Notes: generated from the letters alone by a model not told the origin. Positions 21,392 through 63,724 are shown, counted from the stretch's first letter. The stretch: DNA of 64,000 bases from Atriophallophorus winterbourni (GCA_013407085.1 JACCGJ010019254.1:1-64000); one strand, 5' to 3'. A program made the numbers and translations.

Positions 21392-22845
21392 ACCTCGAGA
21401 GGTTTGTTTATCAAATTTTTCTAAAGCGCACAGAATTAGACATGTCCTTGAAATATTCGCAAGTGGTGCAAAATATTGTTCCGATGTGTGCCCAAAAAAT
21501 TTATTGCCAAAGCCGATTCGATATAGGTATATGAACTCATGTACTGTTTCAAAGCAATGCATTTGTATGTTATAAATTTAATGTCGGTCTTATTATTTAT
21601 CAAATGTCACCTATCTATAGAAGACATTCATTCTACAAATATCCCAATAACGACAAACAACAAGAAGTGAAGCCATTTAAAATGAATTGCGATGTATATT
21701 TTTTAGGTTTAGCTGTGTTCCCGATAGAATTAGGAGCTGCGGGAATAAAAAATATTAAAGGATAACATTTTCGCAACAATCGATAAATATTACGTTTGAT
21801 TCTCTTGTTTAAATTAAGAAATTCAACGCCAATAATATCACAACTAATTATCGATTACCTCTCACGTTGAAAGACATATGAATATATCAGTTGGGTATTA
21901 TCTGCTTTTTATTGGTTAATCAAGTGTCCTGTTATTATTTTGCACCTACTTTGAACTATCGAACGATATATAGCTTTGCGTTAGTATACATGAGGAGTTG
22001 AAATTAATTCAAGCTCTACAACTTGGTAAATGGCTATGCTGCCTCAACATGATTTTGTGAAAAGTTCTTACTAATTTTACACCCAGATTCGTTAGAGTAT
22101 CGTGGATGTGCAGATGTTTAAAATATGAAAACCGTTTTTCTTCGAAATGCAAAGAATTGTTTTTGAAAATCAGCATGAACTAGACCAAAGTCTCTGGTCA
22201 AAATATGGGATCACTTGAATCATCAAAATCAGCTTGATTCTGTAAATCAATCCACATATCTCAGTTCATGTAGTGTGGATAAACTCACCACTCGCCGAGG
22301 TTGATAAGCGGATTAAAAGAGCAGACGGCATCTTGCCCTTTATGATCTCTCGTGTCTGGAGCAGTTAAAACTTGATTTTGCTTTAATTTACGACTGTGAG
22401 ACCTACACCTTCGACGCACAACATGATAGGATGGTGAATGCATATTATGTAAGGATCATTTAGCGTATCTGGAATGTGTGTCCTCTTTGGGCTATATAAC
22501 GAATGCTGAATGTTTTCATAATGCTGGTTAAAATGGCGTGCCCATGCTACCAACACAAATTAGCCTAAACTTGGTGTACAGAATAAAACATATTTGTTTT
22601 TCTATACGTATAATCTAGTTAGAATTGAAATAAAAAATATCGACCTTTGGGCATGATGCGCTTGCATTAAACATTGCTTGCAAATAAGATATGAAAGTTC
22701 TGATTATTGAACGCATGAGTTACGAAGAACTTGTTCTTGGATACACTGCCTTATCTTAAAACTAAACAACAGCAAATATTGCGTTCAGATGCTGAATGCA
22801 GTTTACTCCTATACCTTGCAAATGCCGCTGGTGGGCAGAGTACTG
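21392..22845. other. Non-coding DNA, no recognised gene
   Basis: There is no coherent frame. Around 22120-22450 scattered words (GTAGTGTGGATAAACTCACC, CTACACCTTCGACG) hint at a very old LINE, but I cannot support a call. Confidence 0.35.
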
Positions 22846-23240
22846 CCTGATAAGTGCAAACAGCTTAAAACCGGCCGTGGGGTGTTTTGTGAAGGAAACG
22901 CATGCAAATAAATGTCTTGTTTCATGGTTAAGGGTTTAACCCCATTAAACATGTGTTTGGACACATGTGATTAAACAGGTTTCTCGTACCAGCCTTATCA
23001 AACAGCAGCATACAAGCGCTCCTTGTTTACCATTCCTCCACTGTTTCAAGCGCATGCGGATCCTGATCTTACTGACCCTACCTGATGAGTGCAAACAGCA
23101 CGAAACCGGTCATGGGGTGTTTTGTGAAGGAAAAGCAAGCAAATGAATGTCTTTTTCATGGTTATGGGTTTAACCCCATCAAAAATGTGTTTGCACACAT
23201 GTGATTGAACAGGTTGGTCGTACCAGCCTTACTCAACAGC
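22846..23240. repeat. Tandem repeat, 235-bp period, about 1.7 copies
   Basis: Units start at 22846 and 23081 with CCTGATAAGTGCAAACAGC / CCTGATGAGTGCAAACAGC and share GGGTGTTTTGTGAAGGAAA and GTACCAGCCTTA. The core is a diverged form of the 240-bp family at 2.77-3.36 kb. Confidence 0.8.
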
Positions 23241-23624
23241 AAAAGAGCCGCAGGAATAGAGCCACGAATCAATGATAATGTAAGCTATTATCAGCTACAG
23301 GCACCTATCGAATTGGCAATACTCTCCGAGGTTACTCTCAAAGAAACTCTGGTAATCAAACAGCGTTTATAAAACTAGTGTTTTTTTCAGATTCAAAACC
23401 AATTTGTTTTAGATAAATCAAGCGATTCGTGTACACGGAACGCCATGTCCAAATTGATTACATGCGCAATGCTCCGATATAACAAAAATATAAAGCAATA
23501 TAGCATCTGATGTGACAAATTAAGTATGGAAATGTTTCATATCAGCGGAACGTGAATTTCCATTTAAAAATGTGAAAATCATTCGAACACAGTAATTATT
23601 ACACATATTGAGTTTGGTACTCAC

Positions 23625-52406
<28,782 letters not shown>

Positions 52407-52444
52407 TTTGTGAACCATTTGACTAAAATTTCTTTTGCTTATAA

Positions 52445-53480
52445 ACCTTTTCGATAACTACTTGAAAACGGCACACTTGATGCTCTAACAACCACTTGAA
52501 CTTTCCTTGTTCACAAGTATGCTTACCATTAACAAACGTGACTACAAATGTAGGCTCTGAAGTGGGTATTTGAGAAACAATATACATTCATTCAATCATT
52601 CATTCATCAGGTCAAGTAACCTAAAATGAATATACACTTCAAAGCATAAAGCACACTTGAAACTCAGAATCTCAGAAACTCAGAAAATTTCATGGTAGAA
52701 AAAGCAGTGAGCTTAACAATAACCATAGGAGAACTAATAATAAACCAATCTTGGCCAAATACGGCAAACGGAATCAAATATGAAAAAATCTTGGCGTCTT
52801 TTAAACAGCGTGGAATTCTGAATAGCATGAAGCTCCTTCATGCTACCGCAGTAGAATGACCAACCAGTATATGCTTTCTGTAGAGTTGAATTTTGTGCAA
52901 TCATCAATGAAAACGTCGAGATAATATTTTAATAAAAATCTACTCACGCATAAGGAGGCTATTTATTTTATATATAAAATCGAACGATTACAATCAGATG
53001 AAGTACTGATTCAATTCTGCATACATGCTAATATTCTACAGTGAGACAGTGTGAATCTCATTTAGGATGCTGTAAACATACCAAGCTGGACAGAAAAGTG
53101 GATTTATTTGGCTTGATGAAAGCAACGCATGTATGAAATCACAAGCCTGATCCAGGCAAAGTGCCGCACAGTCGAGGACTGCACGTGGGCAAAGATACTG
53201 TCATTTTGCCCAGGCCTAGAGAGATATTATGAAGGAAAATAGCAATAGAAGTGAGACCCCAGCGTGTATTCGCATGCAGCTCACTACCGGTGGCAAACAA
53301 TGGAGTCACTTCGATTGTTATAAAATAAATTTCAGTGATGCGGACTCGCGTTGTGAACCTCTGGCAGATTATGTTACCAACAAAATACATCTAAATTTCA
53401 ACCATGTCCCGAAACATAACAGTTAGGATCAAAACTTAAGAGTTTGCAGTAACACAAGGAAATGGTTATGAAAACGAAAT
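52445..53480. other. Upstream region of the NTPDase-like gene
   Basis: No gene is supported. A 65-codon frame at 53229 contains CIRMQLTTGGKQW, whose DNA (ATGCAGCTCACTACCGGTGG) loosely resembles the 240-bp repeat core. Confidence 0.35.
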
Positions 53481-54199
53481 TGAACATGAGCTATTCCGAG
53501 GGTCGCTAGAATGAAGTCAGGATTGACACACATTTTCCAAAAAAGCTGTATAAAGTCGCAAAGAGCATTCGAAAGGATGGACGTTACCGGTAGCTTCAGC
53601 ATGTACTAAGAATGCGAAGAAATCTCATATTCTTTATCGAACCATTAAAATCACGAAGAAACTAAACACCAGCGTTTTTCCGACCATGAACTTTAACGAG
53701 CTGAGCGATTATTTCTGGGAAAACACTAACTCTCTAGCCGGTTTTTATTCACACGATTAAGCAACAAGAATGAATTATTGCTTCGGATTTTTCAAATCAA
53801 ATTGTGCCGGAGATAATAAGCGGTATTTCTATTAATTCTAAAATAGTGTGGCAGTATCTACGTATATTATGTGTAAACGAGTCCCAGGTAGACGACGGAC
53901 TCACACCAGCAATGCTTATGTTATTCGACCGTCAATTATGTGAATCGCACTGTGATCTATTTAATCACTTTGAGGAAGGGCGTTATAACGACTGACTGGA
54001 AGAATATAGGAATCATGACACCGATGTCAAAGGTGGAACTTGTTCTGATACAGCAAATTATCGCCTTGTAACACTACTTCCTGTAATCCCATAAGTTATT
54101 GAGCGAGCCGTGTACAAGAGGATTATGAATTGTCTTAAAAAAACGTGTTGTCCATAAAGCAACATCGATTGTTGTTCATAATTGACTAAAAAACTGGAC
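53481..54199 (+). mobile_element. CR1-like RT fragment, decayed
   Basis: Readable pieces are QVDDGLTPAMLMLFDRQLCE (compare KSSGADGITPALVKSCDQQL at 30.0 kb), a WKNIGIMTPMSKGG-like stretch near 54000 and NYRLVTLLPVI near 54060. Stops and frameshifts throughout. Confidence 0.65.
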
Positions 54200-54726
54200 A
54201 ATGAGCACCTGGACGAAAGATATCTTTGACACCATTAGTGTTACAAAGGCGTGGAAACATAAGTCTAAGAACGAAAATTATGCCAATAATCAATTAACTT
54301 TGCTGTTTGTCCACTTTAGTATTGATACTTTTGCACTGACCATCCGCAGCTGAATCATTACCCTCTGAAAAAGCAACAGACACGGAAAGTTATACGAGCA
54401 GCATATTGTCGTGTAGTAAATATATGTGATACTACTCCATAGCTATTTGATGGCAATTTAATTTGTTTGTGCCCACATGCTTCATCGTTTTAAAAATCTT
54501 CATGTATGTGAAAACAGTATTTGCACGAAAATGTTGAATAATAAATTTATTTGAGCCAAGAAAACACGAACTATAATTGGATCAAAAAAATAAATTGCAA
54601 ATAAAGTGCAAAACTTGACATGAAATCGGCATTCGCTTTGAAACATCGACATTTTTCATGCAAACGAAGTAAAACGCAATCAACCAAATGTTCGTGTATG
54701 CTAGTGTGAATCACATGCGTATAGCC
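54200..54726. other. Block Y of the inverted duplication, right arm
   Basis: Reverse complement of 17331-17870 with frequent differences. Non-coding. Confidence 0.65.
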
Positions 54727-55720
54727 TGTAGTGGACTGACCACTACAATAATGTCCCCAAGAATGTTGGAGAAAAGGCACAGGAGATGAAAGGTTCATCG
54801 CGGAAGTAAAAAGGGTGCACGAAGATACAGGGTAGCTATCACGAAACACGAATCAACGGAAAGTGTGCTATCAAGGTCAATTGTTATGTACAGTAAAACA
54901 ATATTGTTACACAGCCTTCTTCCAAGAAGTCTGGTCAGAGGAGACTTCTGATCAGGAATTGACTTTTGAACGGACCAAGCGGTGTCAGGTCGTTCCAGGC
55001 TGGAACATAGTCTCTCCGCAACCAGTCACTTCGAAGTCAGCCAAGGCACTTGATCTGCATGGGTCGATTGTCGGTGGTGACCAGGGTAGGATACTCGAAA
55101 ACCGGTAAGTACTAAGCCAAGTCACGTCTCACATGGAGTGAACGTGCAGCCGGAGCTAAATCACATGGGATGAACGTTCTGCTAGCGGGAATCGCCCGTC
55201 TGGCATCGTCTTAGTATGAACCCAGTAGGAGCAGATGTAGGCAGATACGTAGGCTTGACAACGAAGAACCAGAAGCTTCGAAAACATAGTCCGTGCTGGA
55301 ACGTTCCTGCACCCCAGGGTCGATGGCCAACGGCCTCACCTGGAGAAAGCTGAGTGGCGTGTAGTCGGGCTGGTAAGGACCTTGTCTGATAAGTTTCGTG
55401 TTGGGCGGCGTGTGCTGATCGTAGGAGCTACGGGTAGGATGGCGACAGCGTCGGTGATCCGAGGGTGGCGCGTGCCACGATTTCCACAGCGGGAGGTGCT
55501 TGTGTACCGGAAGGGATACACGAAGAATGCGTGTATTCCAGGTAACCGGATAGGATGGCGACAAGCGTCAGTTATCCGGGGTTGGCGCGCGCCACGTTTT
55601 TCAAAACTGGCGGTGCATGTGTACCTGAAAAGTGAGAAGAAAAATACTTTTCGGTGCATGGGTACAAAAAGGATGCAGGGGACATACCAAGCGATAATAA
55701 CGTGTTAAATACCCGCTAAA
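54727..55720 (-). mobile_element. Gypsy-B 3' fragment with LTR, minus strand
   Basis: It lies between blocks Y and X of the right arm and is absent at the matching place in the left arm. AGCC occurs on both sides (54723-54726 and 55721-55724). The LTR is 54727-54911 (185 bp, TGTAGTGGAC to ATTGTTACA). The remainder is 3' untranslated sequence. A roughly 115-bp segment containing GGTACAC(A)TGCACC and GACGC(T)TGTCGCCATCC is present twice (about 55430-55515 and 55550-55640). Truncated on its 5' side. Confidence 0.75.
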
Positions 55721-56561
55721 AGCCTCATCCGTATAGCTTTCTGACCCATTCAAAGATAGCCGTGGAGAATTAGATTACATACAAAGTTACCTCATCCTTG
55801 TCACACAACGAACAATAAATCATTCACTTTCATCGTTTCTTCGTTGTTTTACATTGATAATATATCGACGATGAATGAAATCGAGAACGCTGAACTGAAT
55901 TACGGACTTTCGAAAAAACAGCCATGCCCGTTGCTCAGAAAGCCCAGCATGTCAATCAAAAACAGACAAATTGGTTTGGGGTTAAATTAATTTATAAACT
56001 GTTGTACAAAGCTTGATGTATTTAATCAAAACTTCCTCAAGTAGAAATATATAGTTGCCGACAAATTGCACGCTTCCTGAATAACACCAACATCTGTTCG
56101 TATTGTTGCTCTCTCACCGTAGGATTGTGAATTTCATTGCTGCCGAATTTTGTCTTATCGCTCTCGCAGTCCTCAGGCGATCGTTGTGCATTTGTACTGT
56201 CATTTAAACATTTTTTATGCCGGGTCGATTGAGATAATTTGAATTACTTTAAATTACTATCAAACACCAAATGTTCCGTTATTAAAGTAATCATAGTATA
56301 CCCAATAGCACATGACGAACTTAGTGTTAAGCTTTGAAATATTGTAGAACACTATCACATCATTTGCATGTCATCACATAAAAAGCAATTATGAGGACGG
56401 ATATCAAGATCAATTCCATAATTTCGTTACACGACTCGTCGTCAGAAAAAAATACCTTGAATATGCAAAATTCAATGATCATGCAGATCTGCCGCCAACC
56501 TCTCTTTTCCTATACATACATGATCAGAGAATAAATCCTGGAGTAAACAGTGGAGGAAAAG
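55721..56561. other. Block X and flank of the duplication, right arm
   Basis: Near-identical reverse complement of 16729-17330 plus 13874-14108, joined without the CR1-A insertion. The junction near 56330 is the empty site of that insertion. Confidence 0.85.
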
Positions 56562-56736
56562 TGTAGTAGACCAGATTACTACAATAATGTCCCCAAGAAT
56601 GTTGGAGAAAAGGTAGGTTGACTGGAAGATATATAGCGGTAGCCAAAACGTGTACAAACGGTCACGAAGCACGCACGAACGGAAGTTATAATTTTCAGGG
56701 TCAATGTTTTGATGAGGAAAAACAAGCGGTGTTACA
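56562..56736 (-). repeat. Gypsy-A 3' LTR, right copy
   Basis: 175 bp (plus strand TGTAGTAGACC to CGGTGTTACA). It keeps the canonical terminal TG...CA that the left copy has lost at one end. Confidence 0.85.
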
Positions 56737-57706
56737 CATCCCCTTTCCAAGAAGTCTGCTCAGCGAAGACTTCTGATCGGGAGTTGCCAGTAGCGTGGGG
56801 CATGCAGGTGTCAGGTTACCCCGGGTAGGAACGTAGTCTCTCAGCAACTAGTCACATAGAAGTCAGCAAGGGCGCTCGGTCTGCGCGGGTCGATCTTCGG
56901 TGGTTCGAGAGTAGGATGTACGGTGAACCGATCGGGACTAAGCCAAGTAGCGTCTCACGTGTGATTAAACGTACTGCCGAGCCGCTTCACACGGTGTGAA
57001 CAGCTGCTTGCAATATTTTCCCGTTTGGCGTAGTCTTAGTGTGAACCCAATTTGAGCAGAAAACAGGTGCATTCATAGGCTTGACAACAAGAACAAGAAG
57101 CTTCGAAAACACAGTCCTTGTTTAGAATTTCCTGTGTCCCGAAGGATGATAAACGGCCGCGCCAGGAGAATCGGTTTGTGTGTCAATCTGGGCTGGTAAG
57201 GACCTTGTGTGACATGACAGGCGTGTTGGATCAATTGTGCTCGTGTTGGTGGTTAGGGCTACCGGGTGAGTTGGAGGCAAGCGTAGGTGGACCAGGAAGG
57301 ATGCGCGATTCGCTGGCATCAGCGGTGGGTGTGTGCGTACTTGAAAGAAGAAAGAAAAAGAAAAAAATCACTGGTGCATGGGTTTAGTGCCACGACCGAT
57401 TGATTAGAATGAGGTACGAAATAATGCACGCGTGTATGCCAAAAGATATGAATGTAATGACTATCTGCAACGAAATCAGCGAATCGAAAGAGTTGCCGTC
57501 TGGCACGTTTGGTTCCTGTAGTGGCCGGCTCTAGGTTAGCTGTAGGTACAGGAGGAGTAATGACCAGTCATGCCGGGGTTGGCGTTGAGTCATGTACGAT
57601 AACTTCCTCGTCCATGAAAGCCAACTCTGTCGATTGAGACAGTGTTCTGCTTGCCGACACGGTCAATGACGACCCTCTTGGGAGACCGCCGAATTACTCT
57701 GAACGG

Positions 57707-59217
57707 TCAAGTATGAGGAGAGTGAGGAGGCTGCTTCACCATGTCATTCCGCAGAAAAACATGTCGACAATTAGCCAATTCCTTTGGCACATGTGATGAA
57801 TTGGACTGAAGCCGCGGGGGTGATGGGCTAAAACGACCCATGTAATGGCGCAAGCGCGCCACGTAATCACCGTGGGCGAAGGGTGGTTGTTTGTGCGGGG
57901 CGACATACTCGCCAGGTAGAGCGATGGCGCGACCGTATGTCAATTCGGCTACGGTAGCCTGCAAATGAGTTTTAAAGGTTGACCTCAAACCTAGGAGGAA
58001 GATTGGTAGGACTTCGGTCCAGTCAATACCTCCATGTGCCATCAATGCCGCCTTGAGCTGCCTGTGCAACCTTTCGACCAACCCATTCGCCGCGGGGTGG
58101 TAAGCTGTAGTTCGGTGATGCTGGCAACCTAGAGTAGCTAGCAATTTACTGAAGGCACCATCGAAATGGGAACCTCAGTCCGTAGTGACAATACCCGGCC
58201 AACCGAACTGTGCCACCCAACGCTCGAAAAAGGCATGTGCAACTGTCTTGGAAGAGCAGTTGTGAAGTGCAATGGCCTCAGGCCATCTGGTAAAACGGTC
58301 GATTATCGTGAGAATATATATGTGGCCACGTGAAGGGGGCAATGGGCCGACTAAGTCTACGTGTATGTGTGAGAAGCGCTCATCCGGTTCGACAAAAGTT
58401 CCTAATGGACTCTTGGTGTGTCGATAGATTTTCGTGAGCTGGCATTCACGACACGCTTTTGCCCAACTTCGAATATCCTTACTAGCTTTTGGCCAAATAA
58501 ATCGAGCCGTTATCATTTTAACACTGGCACGAATGCCAGGGTGGGAGAGATTGTGTAATCCCTCAAAAACGCGCCGCCTGAATGCAGATGGAATCAGTGG
58601 TTGGGGTGTGGTTTGTGAAACGTCGCACAGGATATCGCCCGAGCCGTCAGGCAAGGGTAAAAGTCTAATGTCAAGGGAAGTGGAGTCCCTGAGCTGTGCT
58701 GTTTCAGTGTCAGCAGCTTGCGCTGCGGCGATTTCACCGAGGTCGATGGAGGACGGCAAATCTACTACATTTATTCGAGAGAGTGCATCCGCGACCGGGT
58801 TTTGGTCACCTGCGATATGCTGTATGTCAGTCGTGAATTGACTGACAAAATCCAGGTGTCGCGTCTCTCTAGGAGAATATCGCTCTGATGACTTGCTGAG
58901 CGAGTGGATGAGGGGCTTATGAACAGTAAACACTGCGAACTGTCTGCCCTCCAGAAAATGGTGGAAATGTTTAATTCCGAGGTAGATAGCTGAAAGTTCT
59001 CTACCGAACGTGCTATATCGGGTCTCTGCGGGCTGGAGCCGCTTAGAGAAGAACGATATAGAGAACCATGACCCGTCAACATATTGTTGAAGCACCGCCC
59101 CCACTGCTTCGGCAGATGCGTCCGTAAATAATGACAGCGGGGCGTCAGGCCTATAGTGGTTAGGCGATTTGATGTTTGTTATGTGTGACTTTAACAATGT
59201 GAAAGCCGATTTGGCTT
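57707..59217 (-). pseudogene. Gypsy-A RNase H and integrase, right copy, stop in catalytic core
   Basis: Same protein as 11219-12696, but the integrase reads T-T-D-stop-G-S-H-F: a CGA (Arg) to TGA change at about 58172-58174, directly after the second catalytic Asp. Downstream it is open again to 57707, continuing through HVFLRNDMVKQPPHSPHT, where the left copy is frameshifted. RNase H and the zinc finger are intact. Each arm thus carries its own integrase lesion. Confidence 0.85.
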
Positions 59218-59226
59218 CTTTCGTTA

Positions 59227-61566
59227 GGGGTATCGACAGTTGCTCCTTGACAATTGCTCCCCAACAGTTGCTCCGCGACAATTGCTTCTCGGACAATTGC
59301 TCCTCGGACAGTTGCTCTTCGGACAGTTGCGCCTTGGACATTTGCTCCTTGCCCAAATGCTCCTTGACCAATTGCTCCTTGCCCTATTGCTCCTTGACCA
59401 ATTGCTCTATGAATTTTAGATCACGATCAGATTGGTTAACATTGCGACGAAAATAATTCATACAAGTGAAGACAAGTATTTTTTCTTCTTTGAACATTTT
59501 AATAAAAATTGAATAAAATACTATAGATCACTGTAATAACAATAACAATAACTAAGCCATGTGTTTTTTAGTGTTTTTCACAAAATCCTGGTCTCATGTC
59601 TGATAACTGCACACAAAAAATATCACTGTTATAAAACATCTTCCAAACTACTGTCTTGATTGTCTTCTCCTTCTTCTTCTGCAACAGAAGCCTACAAATT
59701 GTAGCAAAAGGCAATGCTCTTCAGTACACTCACGGTGTCCCGACCCTGCTGACCTTCAACAACTCTTTTAATTCTTTCCGCCAGTTTGATGTGTTTCTTC
59801 CTTTTTGGTGGTGGGGGCTGACCACTCAACAGCTGGGTTATTGTGTTTTTGTTTAACATCTGTTCTTTTTTGATGCTGTCAATGAATCTGAACACATGAG
59901 GGAAGAATGCTCCCACAAGAGACTGCATTCTGTTGTGCCAGGCCTCGATACTGTTGTTGGTTCGTGGCATGTCTGACATGGTGCGTTCGTACTGGTTCCA
60001 CAGTTCGATGGGAAACATGGGGGCACGGCGTTCAGCTCCTTGCCGTCTTGGTGGCCTCCCGATCCAGGTGTCTTCAAAATAGTCAACAAATGCCTCGCCT
60101 CCCTTCTCTGCCATGCATGTGACGAAACCTTGATTTTCTGTCAGAGTTTCAAATGCCCCAACAACTTGGTCACGGGGAAGAAATGCAAGCGCAGGAAGAC
60201 ACCGAATCCAACATGCAAAAAGACCATCCTCTTCAGCATAGGTGGTAGCTAATCCAAGTTGCTGACACTTCCTCCAGCAGCACTGACCCAGATGAAAGAA
60301 GCAGCCTGTCACTACAAGGCCAGGAAATTCCTGTTCAAAAGCACGGATGGCAGCATTTTCAAAGTCACACATCAAGGTCGTCGGTGCAAGGTTTGGCTGC
60401 AGCTCTCTGAGAGCCTGTTTAAAAAAAGAAAGAAAAAATAAAAGCATAAAAAGGCATGTGTCAGTAAGGGGTGGAAAATGTCATGAAAATGATGAAAATA
60501 ACCCTAACGCTTATCATGCTGAATATGATAATGGTATTGTGTACCTGTAGAACCCGACGATATACTGCCGTTGTTTTTCCAGGCAGCAGTGCAAACACCA
60601 CCGGCATCATGAGTCCTTGGCAGCAACAGTGTATTGTGTACAATTGATGGAATAAGCTGGGCGCCACTTTGAATGTTCCATCGGCAAACCAGTGTTGACT
60701 TTCAGACAATAACATCAGATTTTGGTGGGTTGAGAAAATCAGAATGCGCTGAGAGCCAGGTCCAGAGTCGTGCAGAAGAAAGAGCTCTCCATCATCAAAG
60801 GTCTTGTAGTCATCAGGAATATTCAGATCTTCCAGACTTGCAGGCAGTGGTGGGACCCGACCATTGCGGTTTCGCGTTCTTTGTATTTGTCTCTTAAGTG
60901 CCCGTTCTGTTGGCAAAGAAGCTGCTGTGATTTCAGAAACGCCTGTACACTGACTGGCAATGATCATCATTGTGGTTTCTTCTGTTGTAGACGCTTGTCT
61001 TTTGATGGAATCAACTACCTTCAGAACATTCTTGCGACACGCGTCGGGGGCATGGTTGTGTTCCGATGACTTCAAGATTGTATTTCCACGGAGACGGAGT
61101 CGCCCGGAACAGTGGTCTATTCGCTTTCGTTCACACACATAAAAATCAACAGTGGGGTCACTCTTGCTGGTTTCCTTTTTGTTGTACACGAAACGTTCGT
61201 AGCAAGCCTTAGGTTTGCCTTTTTCTGACAAATACCAAGTAACGTGTCTGTCCATTTTGAAAGGTAGCCTTCAACTGAACTATTTAACTATTTATAACAA
61301 TCAAACATGTAAACAAGTGAACTGAGTTCAAGCTGACCCCACTGTTGATTTTTATGTGTGTGAACGAAAGCGAAAATACCACTGAGTTCAAGTGAACTCA
61401 GTTCACTTGTACAAGGAGCAATTGGTCAAGGAGCAATTGGGAAAGGAGCAAATGTCTAAGGAGCAACTGTCCGAGGAGCAACTGTCCGAGGAGCAATTGT
61501 CCGAGGAGCAATTGTCGCGGAGCAACTGTCGGGGAGCAATTGTCAAGGAGCAACTGTCGTGGACCC
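59227..61566 (-). mobile_element. MULE DNA transposon (FLYWCH type), right copy
   Basis: 2340 bp with the same 9-bp TSD (plus-strand CTTTCGTTA at 59218-59226 and 61567-61575) and TIR arrays. It occupies the identical position in Gypsy-A as the left copy. Confidence 0.9.
59692..61255 (-). CDS. MULE transposase, right copy (two exons)
   Basis: Exon 1 61255-60545 and exon 2 60414-59692, with a 130-bp intron, give 477 residues as in the left copy. All presumed zinc ligands and the D-D-E residues are kept. Differences from the left copy that I can see include K46I (in the FLYWCH loop), I310L, R329T, F347V and S-to-N before the C-terminal region. Both copies could encode functional enzyme, so the element may still be active. 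Confidence 0.9.
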
Positions 61567-61575
61567 CTTTCGTTA

Positions 61576-62880
61576 GTAGTGATGTCTTCGCATTACCACG
61601 GAGCAAATCACTTAAGGGCTGAAAGATTCGTGCGCACTGTGGGATGAATCTGCGGTAAACGTTTACCAGTCCCAGAAAACGCTAGAGCTCCTTAAAAGTT
61701 GTTGGCTCTGGGAAGTTAGGAATGGCGTCAGTGTTTTCATCCAGTGGCTGAATACCTGAAGCTGAAAGTCAATGACCCAGGAAATCGATCTGAGTCTGGC
61801 CAAAACTGCACTTAGACGCATTGATCATTATCCCATGACTGGACAAACGATCAAAAAGTGCTGTTAGGTGTCGAATGTTGTCCTCCTTGGATGCGCTAGC
61901 AATCAGTACATCGTCGAGATATACGTAAGCGCAATCCAGACCTCTGCAAACCTGGTCCATAAATCGCTGGAACATTTGAGCGGCATTACATAAACCAAAA
62001 GGCATACGGACAAATTCGTAAAGTCCGAACGGTGTGGTAACTGCTGTCTTTGTGATGTCCGCTTCTCCGCTTCCGGTTATACGCTCGAACCAGGTCTACC
62101 TTGGTAAAAATGGTACACCCATGGATATTGGCAGCCAGGTCTTAAATATGCGGGATCGGGTACCCATTGGATACCGGCGCTTTATTTAACCTGCGGTAAT
62201 CACCACACGGGCGCCAATCGTTTGGGTTTTTCTTGGGTGCCATGTGCAGAGGAGTTGACCAAGGGCTACTGGAAGGTCGTATGATGCCCAATGCTAGCAT
62301 GTGCTGGAACTATTTGCGCTCTATCTGTAACTTTTCATGCGTTAATCGCCTCGTTCTCCCGTAAACCGGGGGCCCACAAGTGGTCATATGGTGTTATACT
62401 GGGGTGGAGACTGCAGGTAGTACAGTCGATGATGCGCGAAATAAGTTAGGATAGTTCGCAAGCAGCGGGGCATATGATGGTTCGATGTCACCGTAGCTAA
62501 ATACCAGAGATATCCCTGCATCTATGCTCATGGTACCAAGAACTTTAAGATGGTTCGTTCCATCAATCAGTTTCGATCGCCGAGAATCTATAAGGATGTC
62601 GAATTCTTGCAAGAAGTTGACGCCTATTATGGCAAACAAGACCGCCGCGATCGTGAAAATCCAGCGAAATTCACGACGCAAACCTAAATTGAGAGTCAAA
62701 GAGCGTTGACCGTAGTTTGTTATTATGGATCCGTTTGCTGCCCTTAAGTGCTTGCTTAATAGGTTGGACGTTTTATGTGCATCTACCGGGAGCACACTTA
62801 TCTCTGCACCCTTGTCTACCAGAAAATGTATGCTGTTAGGCTTATCAGGTATATAGAATAGACGATCCGAACGTTTTGGG
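61576..62880 (-). pseudogene. Gypsy-A protease and RT, right copy
   Basis: RT contains MPFGLCNAAQMFQRFMDQVC and YLDD, with the same stop after IDFLGH as the left copy. The protease runs VDKGAEISVLPVDAHKTSNL, LSKHLRAANGSIITNYGQRS and onward in one frame to 62394. The catalytic D-T-G reads D-K-G. The SNLLSKHLRAANGS stretch is what the Gypsy-C fragment replaced in the left copy. Confidence 0.8.
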
Positions 62881-62899
62881 CCGACGGGGGTAGTCGTTG

Positions 62900-63724
62900 T
62901 TACTTGTCGGCCCTAAAGTTTCCCACGCGCGAGGTGCGATATGTGCAAGGCTTTATGCAACTTAGCGCTTCCTCGCCATGCTTTCGGTGAATCCAGTATA
63001 TTGGTGAAATATTACGGCTTTTTGCGCGCCGGTTGGTTAGGGTGCGTGACTGTGGTCTGTGGCTGAGTGTGAGATTTCGAACCTCCCTGCGCAATTCTGC
63101 TACCTCAGCCATAAGATCTGTAGCTCTGTTATCATTGGTATTAGTTCGTGTGTGTGTTTGCCCTGCTGCTACGGCTGTGATATCGGCATTCGAATGAGAG
63201 TGTATGCACTCGTCGATGCCAACCGCCATCTCTGCCAGCTCAGAGATCGGAGTACTTCTCGCTGAAACTAGGATAGCCTGCACGTACTTCGGTAGGCGAT
63301 GGAGTCAATTTTCCCGAATTAACGACTTGTCCATAGGCGCTGACCCAAGTAGTCGTCGAATCTCCATCAATATGGTAGATGGCTTCTTCCCGACAACCTC
63401 CAGATCGCCATAGAGCTGTTGCAGCCTCACGCGTTCGGACGGGACCGTGCGGGAAATCACGGCTTGTTTGAGGCTATGGTAGCGGTCGCCTTCGGGGGCA
63501 GTGAGGACTGCGTCGCGAACCTGCATTAATATGTTGGTCAGCAGTTTTTGTGCCAAATATGAGAACATTGCTGTTTCATCTGCGATGTTCTTGGGGCTAA
63601 GCTCTGTTTCAAAAAAGTAGAACCAATACTCAGGGTCTGGTGGAGTAAAACTGGGAACTGTGATGGCCGTAGAGTCCAATAATATGCGCTTAGATTCAAT
63701 CATGATGAACCGTCCAAGTGACAA
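62900..63724 (-). pseudogene. Gypsy-A gag, right copy, broken by the same TGA
   Basis: MSLGRFIMIESKRILLDST onward, stopping at DKSLIREN-TGA (63305) at the same position as the left copy. It then resumes LHRLPKYVQAILVSARSTPI. A few substitutions relative to the left copy (for example AKNIADEA versus PKNIADET). Confidence 0.8.
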
